From positions 3,273,324 to 3,337,323 of the forward strand of contig NZ_JAHCDI010000004.1 of the NCBI RefSeq assembly GCF_019697375.1: a stretch of 64,000 nucleotides of DNA. The letters are read 5' to 3'. The notes under the pieces are model-generated. The model had not been told where the DNA came from. It worked only from the letters and a program-made list of their open reading frames with translations, and searched no databases. The stretch is from Micromonospora tarapacensis (GTDB lineage Bacteria > Actinomycetota > Actinomycetes > Mycobacteriales > Micromonosporaceae). Positions 49,593-59,873 of the stretch are shown here, one piece after another. The position numbers were made by a program, and so were the translations under genes. Every line of letters begins with the position of its first letter. Position 1 is the first letter of the stretch.

Positions 49593-51986
49593 ATGGACAC
49601 CGCCGTAGACCTGCAGAGCACCCTGACCGATGACGAACTGCGCCGGCTGGACGCATACTGGCGGGCGGCGAACTACCTCACCGTCGGGCAGATCTACCTG
49701 CTGGACAACCCCCTGTTGCGCGAACCACTCGCCCCGGAGCACGTCAAGCCCCGGCTACTGGGGCACTGGGGCACCTCGCCCGGGTTGAACCTCCTCTACG
49801 CCCACCTCAATCGGGTCATCGTCGCCCGCGACCTGTCCGCCATCTACATCACCGGCCCGGGCCACGGCGGCCCGGCGCTCGTGGCGAACACCTGGCTGGA
49901 GGGCACCTGGAGCGAGCGGTATCCCGACACCGGCCGCGACGAGTCCGGCATGGCCCGACTGTTCCGCCAGTTCTCCTTCCCCGGCGGCATCCCGAGCCAT
50001 GTCGCGGCGGAGGTGCCGGGCTCGATCCACGAGGGCGGCGAGCTGGGGTACGCGCTCAGCCACGCCTACGGCGCCGCCTTCGACAACCCCGACCTGCTCG
50101 TCGCCTGCGTCATCGGCGACGGGGAGGCGGAGACCGGTCCACTGGCCGGCAGCTGGCTGTCCAACGTCTTCCTCAACCCCGCCCGCGACGGCGCGGTGCT
50201 GCCCATCCTGCACCTCAACGGCTACAAGATCGCCAACCCGACCGTGCTGGACCGGATCCCCGAGTCCGACCTGCTCGACCTGATGCGCGGCAACGGCTAC
50301 CAGCCGTACGTGGTGGCCGGCGACGAACCCGCCGCGGTTCACGAGGCGCTCGCCGCCACCCTCGACCGGGCGCTGGACGAGATCGCCGCGATCCAGCGCC
50401 GCGCCCGTTCCGGTGCCACCGTCGAGCGCCCCCGCTGGCCGATGATCGTCCTGCGTACGCCGAAGGGCTGGACCGGGCCGAGCCGGGTCGACGGCAAGCA
50501 GGTCGAGGGGACCTACCACGCCCACCAGGTGCCGCTGTCCGGGGTTCGCGACAACCCGGAGCACCTGGCCGAGCTGGAGCGCTGGTTGCGCAGCTACCGG
50601 CCGGAGGAGCTGTTCGACGCCACCGGCGCCCCGGCCGCCGAACTTGCCGCGCTGCCCCCGGTCGGCGACCGGCGGATGAGCGCCAACCCGGCGGCCAACG
50701 GCGGGCTGCTGCTGCGTGACCTGGCCCTGCCCGACTTCCGCGACTACGCCGTCGACGTGCCCCGCCCCGGCGCGACGATCACCAGCGCCACCGGCGAACT
50801 CGGCAAGTGGATACGCGACGTCATCGCCGCCAATCCGCAGACCTTCCGTCTCTTCGGCCCGGACGAGGTCGCCTCCAACCGGCTCCAGGCGGCCTTCGAG
50901 GTCACCGACCGGGCCTGGATGGCCGGCACCGTCCCCGGCGACGACCACCTCTCCCCCGACGGGCGGGTGATGGAGGTCCTCTCCGAGCACCTGTGCCAGG
51001 GCTGGCTGGAGGGCTATCTGCTCACCGGCCGGCACGGCCTCTTCACCAGCTACGAGGCGTTCATCCACATCGTCGACTCGATGGTCAACCAGCACGCCAA
51101 GTGGCTGAAGGTGACCCGTGGCATTCCCTGGCGGCTGCCGGTGGCCTCGCTGAACTACCTGCTCTCCAGTCACGTCTGGCGGCAGGACCACAACGGCTTC
51201 TCGCACCAGGACCCCGGCTTCATCGACCATGTGATGAACAAGAAGGCCGAGGTCGTCCGGGTCTACCTGCCGCCGGACGCGAACACCCTGCTCTCCACCC
51301 TGGACCACTGCCTGCGCAGCCGGCACTACATCAACGTGGTGGTGGCCGGCAAGCAGGCCGCACCGAACTGGCTGAGCATGGGCGAGGCCGTCGCGCACTG
51401 CCGGCGCGGGGTGGGCATCTGGGACTGGGCCAGCACCGACGACGGCAGCGAACCGGACGTCGTGCTCGCCTGCGCCGGTGACGTGCCGACGCTGGAGACC
51501 CTCGCCGCGGCGGACCTGCTGCGCCAGCACCTGCCCGAGCTGAAGGTACGGGTGATCAACGTGGTCGACCTGATGCGGCTGCAACCGGCGACCGAACACC
51601 CGCACGGCCTGCCGGACTCCGAGTTCGACACGCTCTTCACCCGCGACAAGCCGATCATCTTCGCCTACCACGGCTACCCGTGGTTGATCCACCGGCTCAC
51701 CTACCGACGCACCAACCACGACAACCTGCACGTACGTGGGTACAAGGAGGAGGGCACCACGACCACGCCGTTCGACATGGTGATGCTCAACGAGCTGGAC
51801 CGCTTCCACCTGGTGATCGACGTGATCGACCGGGTGCCCGGGCTCGCCGCCCGCGCGGCCCACCTGCGGCAGGAGATGACCGACGCCCGCCAGGCGGCCC
51901 GCGACCACACCCGCCGGTACGGCGAGGACGACCCCCGGGTGGCCGAGTGGCGCTGGGTCCGCGAGACCGACCAGACCAACCCCTGA
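49593..51986 (+). CDS. xfp: Xylulose-5-phosphate/fructose-6-phosphate phosphoketolase
   Basis: 797 aa, full length. ThDP enzyme splitting xylulose 5-phosphate or fructose 6-phosphate with phosphate to acetyl phosphate plus a triose or tetrose phosphate. Motifs: [144 protein letters not shown]. Followed 13 nt later by a Usp gene and preceded by a DevR-like box, so probably induced under oxygen limitation to give ATP through acetyl phosphate. No acetate kinase is adjacent. Confidence 0.96.
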   Translation: MDTAVDLQSTLTDDELRRLDAYWRAANYLTVGQIYLLDNPLLREPLAPEHVKPRLLGHWGTSPGLNLLYAHLNRVIVARDLSAIYITGPGHGGPALVANTWLEGTWSERYPDTGRDESGMARLFRQFSFPGGIPSHVAAEVPGSIHEGGELGYALSHAYGAAFDNPDLLVACVIGDGEAETGPLAGSWLSNVFLNPARDGAVLPILHLNGYKIANPTVLDRIPESDLLDLMRGNGYQPYVVAGDEPAAVHEALAATLDRALDEIAAIQRRARSGATVERPRWPMIVLRTPKGWTGPSRVDGKQVEGTYHAHQVPLSGVRDNPEHLAELERWLRSYRPEELFDATGAPAAELAALPPVGDRRMSANPAANGGLLLRDLALPDFRDYAVDVPRPGATITSATGELGKWIRDVIAANPQTFRLFGPDEVASNRLQAAFEVTDRAWMAGTVPGDDHLSPDGRVMEVLSEHLCQGWLEGYLLTGRHGLFTSYEAFIHIVDSMVNQHAKWLKVTRGIPWRLPVASLNYLLSSHVWRQDHNGFSHQDPGFIDHVMNKKAEVVRVYLPPDANTLLSTLDHCLRSRHYINVVVAGKQAAPNWLSMGEAVAHCRRGVGIWDWASTDDGSEPDVVLACAGDVPTLETLAAADLLRQHLPELKVRVINVVDLMRLQPATEHPHGLPDSEFDTLFTRDKPIIFAYHGYPWLIHRLTYRRTNHDNLHVRGYKEEGTTTTPFDMVMLNELDRFHLVIDVIDRVPGLAARAAHLRQEMTDARQAARDHTRRYGEDDPRVAEWRWVRETDQTNP

Positions 51987-51999
51987 GAGGAGTACCGCC

Positions 52000-52875
52000 A
52001 TGAGCGAGGCGGAGATCCTGGTGGCCTACGACGGATCACCGGACGCGGCGGCGGCCCTGGAGTGGGCGCTGGAGCAGGCCCGACGGGACGGCCGGCCGGT
52101 CCGGCTGGCGTACGTCTTCGAATGGCTGACCGTGGCGGGCTGGGTCGGGCCCGGTGTGACGCCGGGGGCGTGGCCCGACGAGCAGGCCCGCCGCCAGGTC
52201 GAGGAGCTGGTCGGCAAGGCGGCGGCGGACGCCGCCGCCGCGCACCCGGAGCTGAGCGTGCGCGGCGAGGTGCTCGACGGCCCACCCGCCCTGGTGCTGG
52301 AGGAGAGTTCGGCCGAGACCGGCCTGCTGGTGCTGGGCAGCCGCGGGCACGGCGGCTTCGCCGGCCTGCTCGCCGGCTCGACGGCCGTCACCGTCACCGC
52401 GCACGCGCACTGCCCGGTCGTGGTGGTCCGTGGCGGTTCGTCCGGGGGCGCCCGGGCCGGGCACATCGCGGTCGGTGTGGACGGCTCGGAGCAGTCCCTG
52501 CTGGCCCTCGGCTTCGCCTTCGAGCAGGCGGCCCTGCGCCGGGTACCGCTGCACGTGGCGCGCGCCTGGCAGCCCCGGCGCGAGCAGTGGAGCCTCACCG
52601 GCGAGCAGGCCCGCGACGCGGCGAACGCCGCGCACGCCGCCGAACTGGACGAGCCGCTGCGGCGCTGGCGAGCCGCCTTCCCCGACGTCGAGGTGACCGT
52701 CGAGACGGCGGCCACCGCACCCGCCGGCCTGCTGATCGACGCCAGCCGCAACGCACAGCTAATCGTCGTCGGCACCCGGGGGCGTGGCGGGCTGCGCGGG
52801 ATGGTGCTCGGCTCGGTCAGTCAACAGCTGATCCAGCACGCGCACTGCCCGGTGGCGGTGATCCGGGAACGCTGA
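52000..52875 (+). CDS. Universal stress protein, two Usp domains
   Basis: 291 aa with GAGAGGAG upstream, in operon with phosphoketolase. Domain 1: EILVAYDGSPDAAAALEWALEQARRDGRPVRLAYVFEW...LVLGSRGHGGFAGLLAGSTAVTVTAHAHCPVVVVR. Domain 2: HIAVGVDGSEQSLLALGFAFEQAALR...LIVVGTRGRGGLRGMVLGSVSQQLIQHAHCPVAVIR. Both have the G-x2-G-x9-G-S/T ATP-binding signature, so this paralogue should bind ATP. Confidence 0.95.
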   Translation: MSEAEILVAYDGSPDAAAALEWALEQARRDGRPVRLAYVFEWLTVAGWVGPGVTPGAWPDEQARRQVEELVGKAAADAAAAHPELSVRGEVLDGPPALVLEESSAETGLLVLGSRGHGGFAGLLAGSTAVTVTAHAHCPVVVVRGGSSGGARAGHIAVGVDGSEQSLLALGFAFEQAALRRVPLHVARAWQPRREQWSLTGEQARDAANAAHAAELDEPLRRWRAAFPDVEVTVETAATAPAGLLIDASRNAQLIVVGTRGRGGLRGMVLGSVSQQLIQHAHCPVAVIRER

Positions 52876-52881
52876 CCGGTG

Positions 52882-53400
52882 TCAGTCCGGCCGGGAGCCG
52901 CGGGGCCCGCCGCCGAGCGCCCGCAGCGCGTTGAGGATGACCAGCACGTCGATCCCGGCGTACGTGCTGCGCTCGGCGTTCTCGGTCGCCCGCAGCCCGA
53001 ACCCGGCGCCGGCGTTCACCACGCCGCTGGCCCCCGCTCCCCCGCGGCCCGTTCGACGAGCCGGGACTCGCCGGTGACGACCGACTCGTCCAGCGTCGCC
53101 GGTGACTCGGTGACACCGTCGACCGCGACGACGTCACCCGGGCCGACCAGCAGCCGGTCCCCGACCGCCACCCGGTCCACCGGCACCACCTCGACGCCGT
53201 CGGCGGCACGGCGCCGCGCCGTGCGCGGTGCCCGCGCCAGCAGGGCCCGCAGGTCCCGGGTCGCCCGGACCGCGATCACGTCCACGCCGAACCGCCGCCG
53301 CCACAGCTCACGCAGCACCGAGGCGGCGGCCGGCAGCAGCGCGGCCAGTGCCCGCCCGGGGCGGGACCTGCGGGTGGTGCGCCCGGCCGGATGATGGCGC
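52882..53400 (-). pseudogene. Heavy-metal P1B-type ATPase remnant
   Basis: Three pieces of a metal-transporting P-type ATPase are joined. FGVDVIAV is fused directly to RATRDLRALLARAPRTARRRAADGVEVVPVDRVAVGDRLLVGPGDVVAVDGVTESPATLDESVVTGES. After a one-base shift come SGVVNAGAGFGLRATENAERSTYAGI and immediately DVLVILNALRAL, the normal C-terminus. The membrane helices, the DKTGT phosphorylation site and the ATP domain are gone, so it is inactive. The small frameshift lies in the C-run 53031-53035. Confidence 0.75.
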
Positions 53401-53471
53401 ACGATGGACCGGACCGGCCCACGGTCGTACCGAGGTGCGGCACCATGGGCAGAGACGGAAAGGTCGTGACG

Positions 53472-54479
53472 ATGAGCCACCAGACGCCGACTACGCACCG
53501 CCCGCTGACCACCGCCCTCGCGGAGGCCGCCGCGATGGCCGGTCACGCGCCGTCGGTGCACAACAGCCAGCCGTGGCGCTGGCGGGTGCTCCCCGACGCG
53601 CTGGAGCTACGGGTGGTTCGCGACGAACAGCTCGCCGCCACCGACCCGGAGGGCGAGCTGGTCACGCTCAGCTGCGGTGCGGCGCTGCACCACGCCCGGC
53701 TGGCGCTGGCCGCCGAGGGTTGGTCGGCGACCGTCCAACGGATGCCCGACCCGGCCGACCCCGACCTGCTCGCCCGGCTGACCGACGCGCGGCCCACCGG
53801 CGCCGACCCGGACGCGATGCGCATGGTGCAGTGCATGCAGGTGCGGCACACCGACCGTCGACCGGTCGCCGACGAACCGGTCGCCGACGACACGCTGAGC
53901 GCCGTCGCATCGGCCGTCGGCCGGGAGGGCGCCCGGCTGGAGATCCTCGACCGCGACCAGGTGCTGCAGTTGGCGGCCTCCGCCTCGCACGCCGCCACGG
54001 TCGAGGCGGAGGATTCGCGGCTGCGCGAGGAGTTGGACTACTGGACCAGCCGCGCCGGCGGGGCGGGGCTGACCCCGGAGGTGCTGCCGGAGCAGGCCGC
54101 GCAGACCACCGTGCCGGGCCGGGACTTCGGTCGTCCCGGCACCCTGCCGGTCGGGCCGGGGCACGACCAGGCGGCGTCCTACGGGCTGCTCTACGGCGAT
54201 CAGGACGAGCCGGTCGACTGGCTGCGCGCCGGTGAGGCACTGTCGGCCGGCTGGCTGACCGCCACCCGGCTGGGCGTCTCCGTGGTGCCGCTGAGCGGAG
54301 CGGTGGAGGTGCCGGCCACCCGGCAGACCCTGCGCCAGGTGCTGGCCGGGCTCGGGCATCCGTACCTCGTGCTGCGCCTCGGTGTCGCGGACCCGGCCCA
54401 CGCCGGCCCGCCGCACACCCCGCGGCTGTCCCGCGAGCAGGTGGTGGACACGTCCGCGGTGGCCGGCGGCGCCGGCTGA
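53472..54479 (+). CDS. Acg-family nitroreductase-like protein
   Basis: 335 aa from ATG 53472. LTTALAEAAAMAGHAPSVHNSQPWRWRVLPDALELRVV, ATDPEGELVTLSCGAALHHARLALAAEGWSATV, MQVRHTDRRPVADEPV, LGVSVVPLSGAVEVPATRQTLRQVLAGLGHPYLVLRLGV match the DosR-regulated Acg (Rv2032-like) family. These have a nitroreductase fold that may sequester FMN, and lack normal activity. Its location fits a dormancy cluster. I find no clean GGGAC-N4-GGCCC box upstream. Confidence 0.88.
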   Translation: MSHQTPTTHRPLTTALAEAAAMAGHAPSVHNSQPWRWRVLPDALELRVVRDEQLAATDPEGELVTLSCGAALHHARLALAAEGWSATVQRMPDPADPDLLARLTDARPTGADPDAMRMVQCMQVRHTDRRPVADEPVADDTLSAVASAVGREGARLEILDRDQVLQLAASASHAATVEAEDSRLREELDYWTSRAGGAGLTPEVLPEQAAQTTVPGRDFGRPGTLPVGPGHDQAASYGLLYGDQDEPVDWLRAGEALSAGWLTATRLGVSVVPLSGAVEVPATRQTLRQVLAGLGHPYLVLRLGVADPAHAGPPHTPRLSREQVVDTSAVAGGAG

Positions 54480-54528
54480 CGGATCCCCGGCGGCGCTGGG
54501 CGTTCCGGTGCCGCCGGCCGCCGGATAG

Positions 54529-56259
<1,731 letters not shown>

Positions 56260-56295
56260 CCGCCCCGCGCGCCGCCCCGCCGGACGGCACGGAGG

Positions 56296-56934
56296 TCAGT
56301 GGGTCTTGCCGAGCAGGCGGGTGGCCAGCACGGCCGCCTGGGTGCGCCGCTCCAGGCCGAGCTTGGCCAGCACGCTGGAGACGTAGTTCTTGACCGTCTT
56401 CTCGGCCAGGAACATCTTGCCGGCGATCTCCCGGTTGGTCAGCCCTTCGGCGACGTACTCCAGGATCCGCCGTTCCTGCTCGGTGAGCGTCTGCAGCTCG
56501 CGGGGCTGCTCCACGCCGCTGCGGATGCGCTCCAGCACCCGGGTGGTGATCGCCGGGTCCAGCAGCGACTGGCCGGCCGCGACCCGGCGGACCGCGTCGA
56601 CGAGGTCGGTGCCGCGGATCTGCTTGAGCACATATCCCGAGGCACCGGCCATGATCGCCGCGAACAGCGCCTCGTCGTCCTCGTACGAGGTGAGGATCAG
56701 CCCCTTGATCGAGGAGTCCACGGCCCGCACGTCCCGACACACGTCGATGCCGTTGCCGTCGGGCAGCCGGGCGTCGAGGATCGCGACGTCGGGCCGCAGT
56801 GCCGGAATCCGGCGGGCCGCCTCCTGGGCGGAGCCGGACTCACCGACCACCTCGATGTCGCCGCTGGCGTGCAGCAGGTCGGCCAGACCACGACGAACGA
56901 CCTCATGGTCGTCAAGCAGAAACACCCGGATCAT
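56296..56934 (-). CDS. NarL/LuxR response regulator, DevR/DosR-like
   Basis: 212 aa. Receiver: MIRVFLLDDHEVVRRGLADLLHASGDIEVVGES, phospho-Asp in PDVAILDARLPDGNGIDVCRDVRA, Thr/Lys switch in LILTSYEDDEALFAAIMAGASGYVLKQIRG. The LuxR HTH is LTEQERRILEYVAEGLTNREIAGKMFLAEKTVKNYVSSVLAKLGLERRTQAAV, almost the DosR recognition helix. It is convergent with the kinase. A DevR-type box 35 bp upstream of its start suggests autoregulation. Confidence 0.93.
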   Translation of the reverse strand: MIRVFLLDDHEVVRRGLADLLHASGDIEVVGESGSAQEAARRIPALRPDVAILDARLPDGNGIDVCRDVRAVDSSIKGLILTSYEDDEALFAAIMAGASGYVLKQIRGTDLVDAVRRVAAGQSLLDPAITTRVLERIRSGVEQPRELQTLTEQERRILEYVAEGLTNREIAGKMFLAEKTVKNYVSSVLAKLGLERRTQAAVLATRLLGKTH

Positions 56935-56968
56935 TCCCCCTTTCTACCCCTCCCACCCACCCCCGCCC

Positions 56969-56982
56969 GGGCCAAAGGTCCC
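56969..56982. promoter_or_regulatory. DevR/DosR-type box upstream of the response regulator
   Basis: GGGCCAAAGGTCCC, i.e. GGGAC-CTTT-GGCCC on the minus strand, 35 bp before the regulator's ATG. Same pattern as the boxes at 49489 and 57125. Confidence 0.75.
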
Positions 56983-57021
56983 AACCCCGCCGCCACTCGC
57001 CCCGCCCGACCCCACCCTGCC

Positions 57022-57082
57022 GTTGATCATGAAGTTGGCGGGTGTCCTGGAGATCGAAGCCCTCGCCAACTTCATGATCAAC
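57022..57082. repeat. GTTGATCATGAAGTTGGCG palindrome
   Basis: Perfect 19-bp arms (57022-57040 and 57064-57082) with a 23-nt spacer, in the intergenic space between the divergent regulator and nitroreductase. Related to the 34352-34407 palindrome. Because it lies between divergent genes it is not needed as a terminator for either, arguing for a dispersed repeat or a protein-binding role. Confidence 0.8.
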
Positions 57083-57124
57083 ATGGCGGGCGGGTGGGGG
57101 CCTGGGGGCGGGGGCCTGGGGGTC

Positions 57125-57138
57125 GGGACGTGTGGCCC
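57125..57138. promoter_or_regulatory. DevR/DosR-type box upstream of nitroreductase
   Basis: GGGACGTGTGGCCC fits GGGAC-N4-GGCCC, 63 bp before the ATG at 57202. Confidence 0.7.
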
Positions 57139-57201
57139 TGCTCGGGTGGGGGCGGCGCGGGCACCGTTGGGATGTACCGGTGAGCGCGAGGGGGCACGAT
57201 C

Positions 57202-58176
57202 ATGGAAAACGGCTACACCGTCGAACGGCTGCGGGCCGCCGCGACCGACGCGATCCGTGCGCCGTCCCTGCACAACGTCCAGCCGTGGCGGTTCCGGCTG
57301 CGCGGCGGTGGGATCGAGGTGCTCGTCGACCCGGCCCGGCGACTGCCCGCCACCGACCCGAGCGGCTGGGGTGCCCGGATCGCCGGCGGGGCGGCGCTGT
57401 TCAACCTCCGCCTGGCCCTGGCGGCGGCGGGTGCCCCGGCGACGGTGCGGCTGCGCCCGTACCCGTCGGAGCCGGACGTGCTGGCCCGGCTGCTGCCGGA
57501 CGTGCCGCGCCGCCCGACCCCCACCGAGCAGGGCCTCTACACGGCCCTCCCCCGCCGGTTCACCAACCGCGCCCCGTTCTGGCCGGACCCGGTCCCCGCC
57601 GACGCCCGCTGGCAGCTCGGCGAGGCGGCCCGCGCCGAGCACTGCTGGCTGGAGCTGCTGATCGGGGTGAGTGCGGTCAACGCGTTCGCCGAGATCGCGC
57701 ACAGCGCGCACCGGGTTCTCGAACGCGATCCCGCCTACCGGGCGGAGCGGGAGGCGTGGGTGCGCGCCGAGCCCGCACCCGACGGGATCCCCGCCGCCGC
57801 CGGCGGCCCGCAGGCCGAGCCGCAGGACCTGCTCCCGTCGCGCGGCTTCGGCGGCGTGCGGCGGGCGCCCGGCCGAGACTTCGAGCCGGAGCCGCTGGTC
57901 GCGGTGCTCGGTTCGACCGGCAACACCGCCGTCGACCAGGTCGTCGCCGGCCAGGCGTTGCAGCGGGTGCTGCTGACCGCCACCGGGGCCGGGCTGTCGG
58001 CGTCGATGATCTCCCAGCCGATCGAGGTGCCGTCGGCTCGGGAGCAGCTGCGGATGTCACTGGGACGGTTCGGCACCCCGCAGATGGTGCTGCGGGTCGG
58101 GTACGGCCAGCCCGGCCGGTCCACCCCCCGCCGGCCGGTCGACGAGGTGCTGGACCTGCCGGTGCACCTGGCGTAG
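57202..58176 (+). CDS. Acg-family nitroreductase-like protein (second copy)
   Basis: 324 aa. LRAAATDAIRAPSLHNVQPWRFRLRGGGIEVLVDPARRLPATDPSGWGARIAGGAALFNLRLALAAAG, YTALPRRFTNRAPFWPDPVP, and VAVLGSTGNTAVDQVVAGQALQRVLLTATGAGLSASMISQPIEVPSAREQLRMSLGRFGTPQMVLRVGYG. Same family as the gene at 53472 and like the mycobacterial DosR-regulon Acg proteins. Its own DevR-type box supports hypoxia control. Confidence 0.88.
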   Translation: MENGYTVERLRAAATDAIRAPSLHNVQPWRFRLRGGGIEVLVDPARRLPATDPSGWGARIAGGAALFNLRLALAAAGAPATVRLRPYPSEPDVLARLLPDVPRRPTPTEQGLYTALPRRFTNRAPFWPDPVPADARWQLGEAARAEHCWLELLIGVSAVNAFAEIAHSAHRVLERDPAYRAEREAWVRAEPAPDGIPAAAGGPQAEPQDLLPSRGFGGVRRAPGRDFEPEPLVAVLGSTGNTAVDQVVAGQALQRVLLTATGAGLSASMISQPIEVPSAREQLRMSLGRFGTPQMVLRVGYGQPGRSTPRRPVDEVLDLPVHLA

Positions 58177-58302
58177 GCGGCCGAGCGGCCCGCTTGACGG
58201 CTCCGGCAGGTGGGCCGGCGGAGCGGGGCAACCGTTGCCGGTCAGGCGGGCGTCGCCGGGACTGTCCGGGCCGAGCGCTCGGGGGTCGTCCGTCACCCAC
58301 CA

Positions 58303-58434
58303 GCCGCCGTGCGCCCACCGGAGGCGCCCCGTGCCGCCCCGGTTGAACACCGACACGGACCAGCCGCGACGGATCGCCTCGACGACCGTCGCCCCACCCA
58401 CGAATCCCGTTCCGCCCAGCACGAGAAGCCTCAT
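58303..58434 (-). pseudogene. NAD-dependent epimerase N-terminal remnant
   Basis: MRLLVLGGTGFVGGATVVEAIRRGWSVSVFNRGGTGRLRW is the start of an extended SDR/epimerase with the GGTGFVG cofactor motif. After about 40 residues the similarity stops, and the frame continues with unrelated residues to 58057 antisense to the nitroreductase. Truncated and inactive. Confidence 0.6.
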
Positions 58435-58688
58435 GCCGTCCAGCGTGCCCCTCGTCGGGGGCGCCGGGGCGGCCCGTTCACCCTCAGCAGATCTGCCGAG
58501 GTCAGGCAGCCACCGGCCGCGCCGGTGGACGGGCATCGTGGAATGGGCATCGTGCCCGGCGGACGCGCCGAACGGGCCCGCCGGGCACGGCCGGGCGGCG
58601 CCGCGGGCACGGCGGGCGCCACCAGCCAGCTCCTTGATCGAAGACTGACGATAATATCGTCGGCTCGCCGAGCGCGGGCGTCAACAAC

Positions 58689-58698
58689 TTCCGGAAAT
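58689..58698. promoter_or_regulatory. TTCCGGAAAT site A
   Basis: Located 13 bp past the stop of the first lacI gene. Identical 10-mer at 62563-62572 in the GH43 promoter; TGCCGGAAAT at 59817-59826. Confidence 0.45.
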
Positions 58699-58711
58699 TA
58701 TCGATCGGTCC

Positions 58712-59728
58712 TCAAGCGACGGGGGCGGCGCTGTCGCGGATCACCAGCTCGGTCGCCAGCTCCAGCCGAGGGCTCTCCACCTTCTCGCCCCTGGCCAGCC
58801 GCAACACCGTCCGCGCCGCCAACATCCCCATCTCGGCCAACGGCTGTCGCACCGTGGTCAACGGCGGCGAACACCACCGCACCTCCGGCAGATCGTCGAA
58901 GCCGACCACACTGATGTCGTCCGGCACCCGCAACCCCCGCTGACGCACCGCCTCGTAGACACCCAGCGCCATCTGGTCACTCGAAGCGAAGATCGCCGTC
59001 GGCGGATCCGTCAACCCCAGCAACCGCCCACCACCGGCAAAACCGGCCTCGTGGTAGAAGTTGCCCGGACACACGAGATCCTCGTCGAAGGGCAGCCCGG
59101 CGGCCTCCAGGGCGGCCCGGTAGCCGTCCATCCGGGCCCGGCTGCACATCAACTGCGGCGGCCCGGCGATGAACCCGATCCGCCGATGCCCCAGACCGAT
59201 CAGATACTCCGTCGCCCGCAGGCCGCCGGCCCAGTTGGTGGCGCCGATCGTCGGTGCGTCCTGCGTCGGCAGACCGTCCGCGTCGACGATCACCACGGGG
59301 ATGTTCAACCGGCGCAGTTCGGCCTGCAACGGCGGCTCCACCATCGAGGTCACGAAGATGACCCCCTCGGTGCCGCGTCGGCGCATGCCGTCGAGCCACT
59401 GCTGGGCCGACGAGGTCTGACGGTGGATGGCGGAGACCACCGTGCCGACGCCGGAGGCGTGCGCCACGTCCTCCATACCCCGGATGATCTCCACCGCCCA
59501 CGGGCTGTCCAGATCGTTGAACACCAGATCCACCAGCCCCGAACTCGCCCGCATGCTCGGCGGCCGACGCCGATAACCATGCCGCGTCAGCAACTCCTCC
59601 ACCCGCTCACGGGTCTGCGGCGCCACATCCGAACGACCATTGATCACCCGCGACACCGTCGGCACCGACACCCCGGCGAGATCCGCAATCGCCGAAATTG
59701 TGACCTTGCGGGGATCTCTGGTAACCAC
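58712..59728 (-). CDS. LacI-family regulator, copy 1
   Basis: 338 aa from GTG 59728 (GGAGAG upstream). HTH KVTISAIADLAGVSVPTVSRVINGRSDVAPQTRERVEELLTRHGYRRRP, hinge, then periplasmic-binding-like sensor (GLVDLVFNDLDSPWAVEIIRGMEDVA, IPVVIVDADGLPTQDAPTIGATNWAGG, HRRIGFIAGPPQLMCSRARMDGYRAALEAAG, DDISVVGFDDLPEVRWCSPPLTTVRQP). It is a close paralogue of the next gene, with 340 and 200 bp of identical DNA. Probably controls xylo-oligosaccharide uptake or hydrolysis with its twin. Confidence 0.93.
   Translation of the reverse strand: MVTRDPRKVTISAIADLAGVSVPTVSRVINGRSDVAPQTRERVEELLTRHGYRRRPPSMRASSGLVDLVFNDLDSPWAVEIIRGMEDVAHASGVGTVVSAIHRQTSSAQQWLDGMRRRGTEGVIFVTSMVEPPLQAELRRLNIPVVIVDADGLPTQDAPTIGATNWAGGLRATEYLIGLGHRRIGFIAGPPQLMCSRARMDGYRAALEAAGLPFDEDLVCPGNFYHEAGFAGGGRLLGLTDPPTAIFASSDQMALGVYEAVRQRGLRVPDDISVVGFDDLPEVRWCSPPLTTVRQPLAEMGMLAARTVLRLARGEKVESPRLELATELVIRDSAAPVA
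58728..59067. repeat. 340-bp identical block, copy in lacI-1
   Basis: Base-for-base identical by eye to 59893-60232 (offset 1165). Encodes the C-terminal third of both LacI proteins. A second identical block of 200 bp is at 59478-59677 / 60643-60842 with the same offset. Confidence 0.9.
59478..59677. repeat. 200-bp identical block, copy in lacI-1
   Basis: Identical by eye to 60643-60842 in lacI-2; covers most of the HTH, the hinge and the first sensor strand. Confidence 0.9.
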
Positions 59729-59816
59729 GACACTCTCCACCCAACGGCCCGGCGACAGCCCGCACGACAACCAGGGGCGGCCGGGGCGGGCTACCGACTG
59801 CCGCCCCACACCCTAG

Positions 59817-59826
59817 TGCCGGAAAT
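59817..59826. promoter_or_regulatory. TGCCGGAAAT site B
   Basis: Between the two lacI genes, about 90 bp upstream of lacI-1; one base different from sites A and C. Likely operator for lacI-1. Confidence 0.45.
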
Positions 59827-59873
59827 TTCACCCGACTATCGGTAGTTGACCCAGTTCACACCAGCACCGTCGG

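Noticed and set aside
49755..52001. 748-codon antisense frame in phosphoketolase
   Set aside because: Mirror frame of a highly GC-biased gene; no domain recognisable.
53391..53471. Possible DevR box upstream of the first Acg-like gene (GGACCGGACCGGCCC)
   Set aside because: It does not fit the GGGAC-N4-GGCCC spacing shared by the other three sites.
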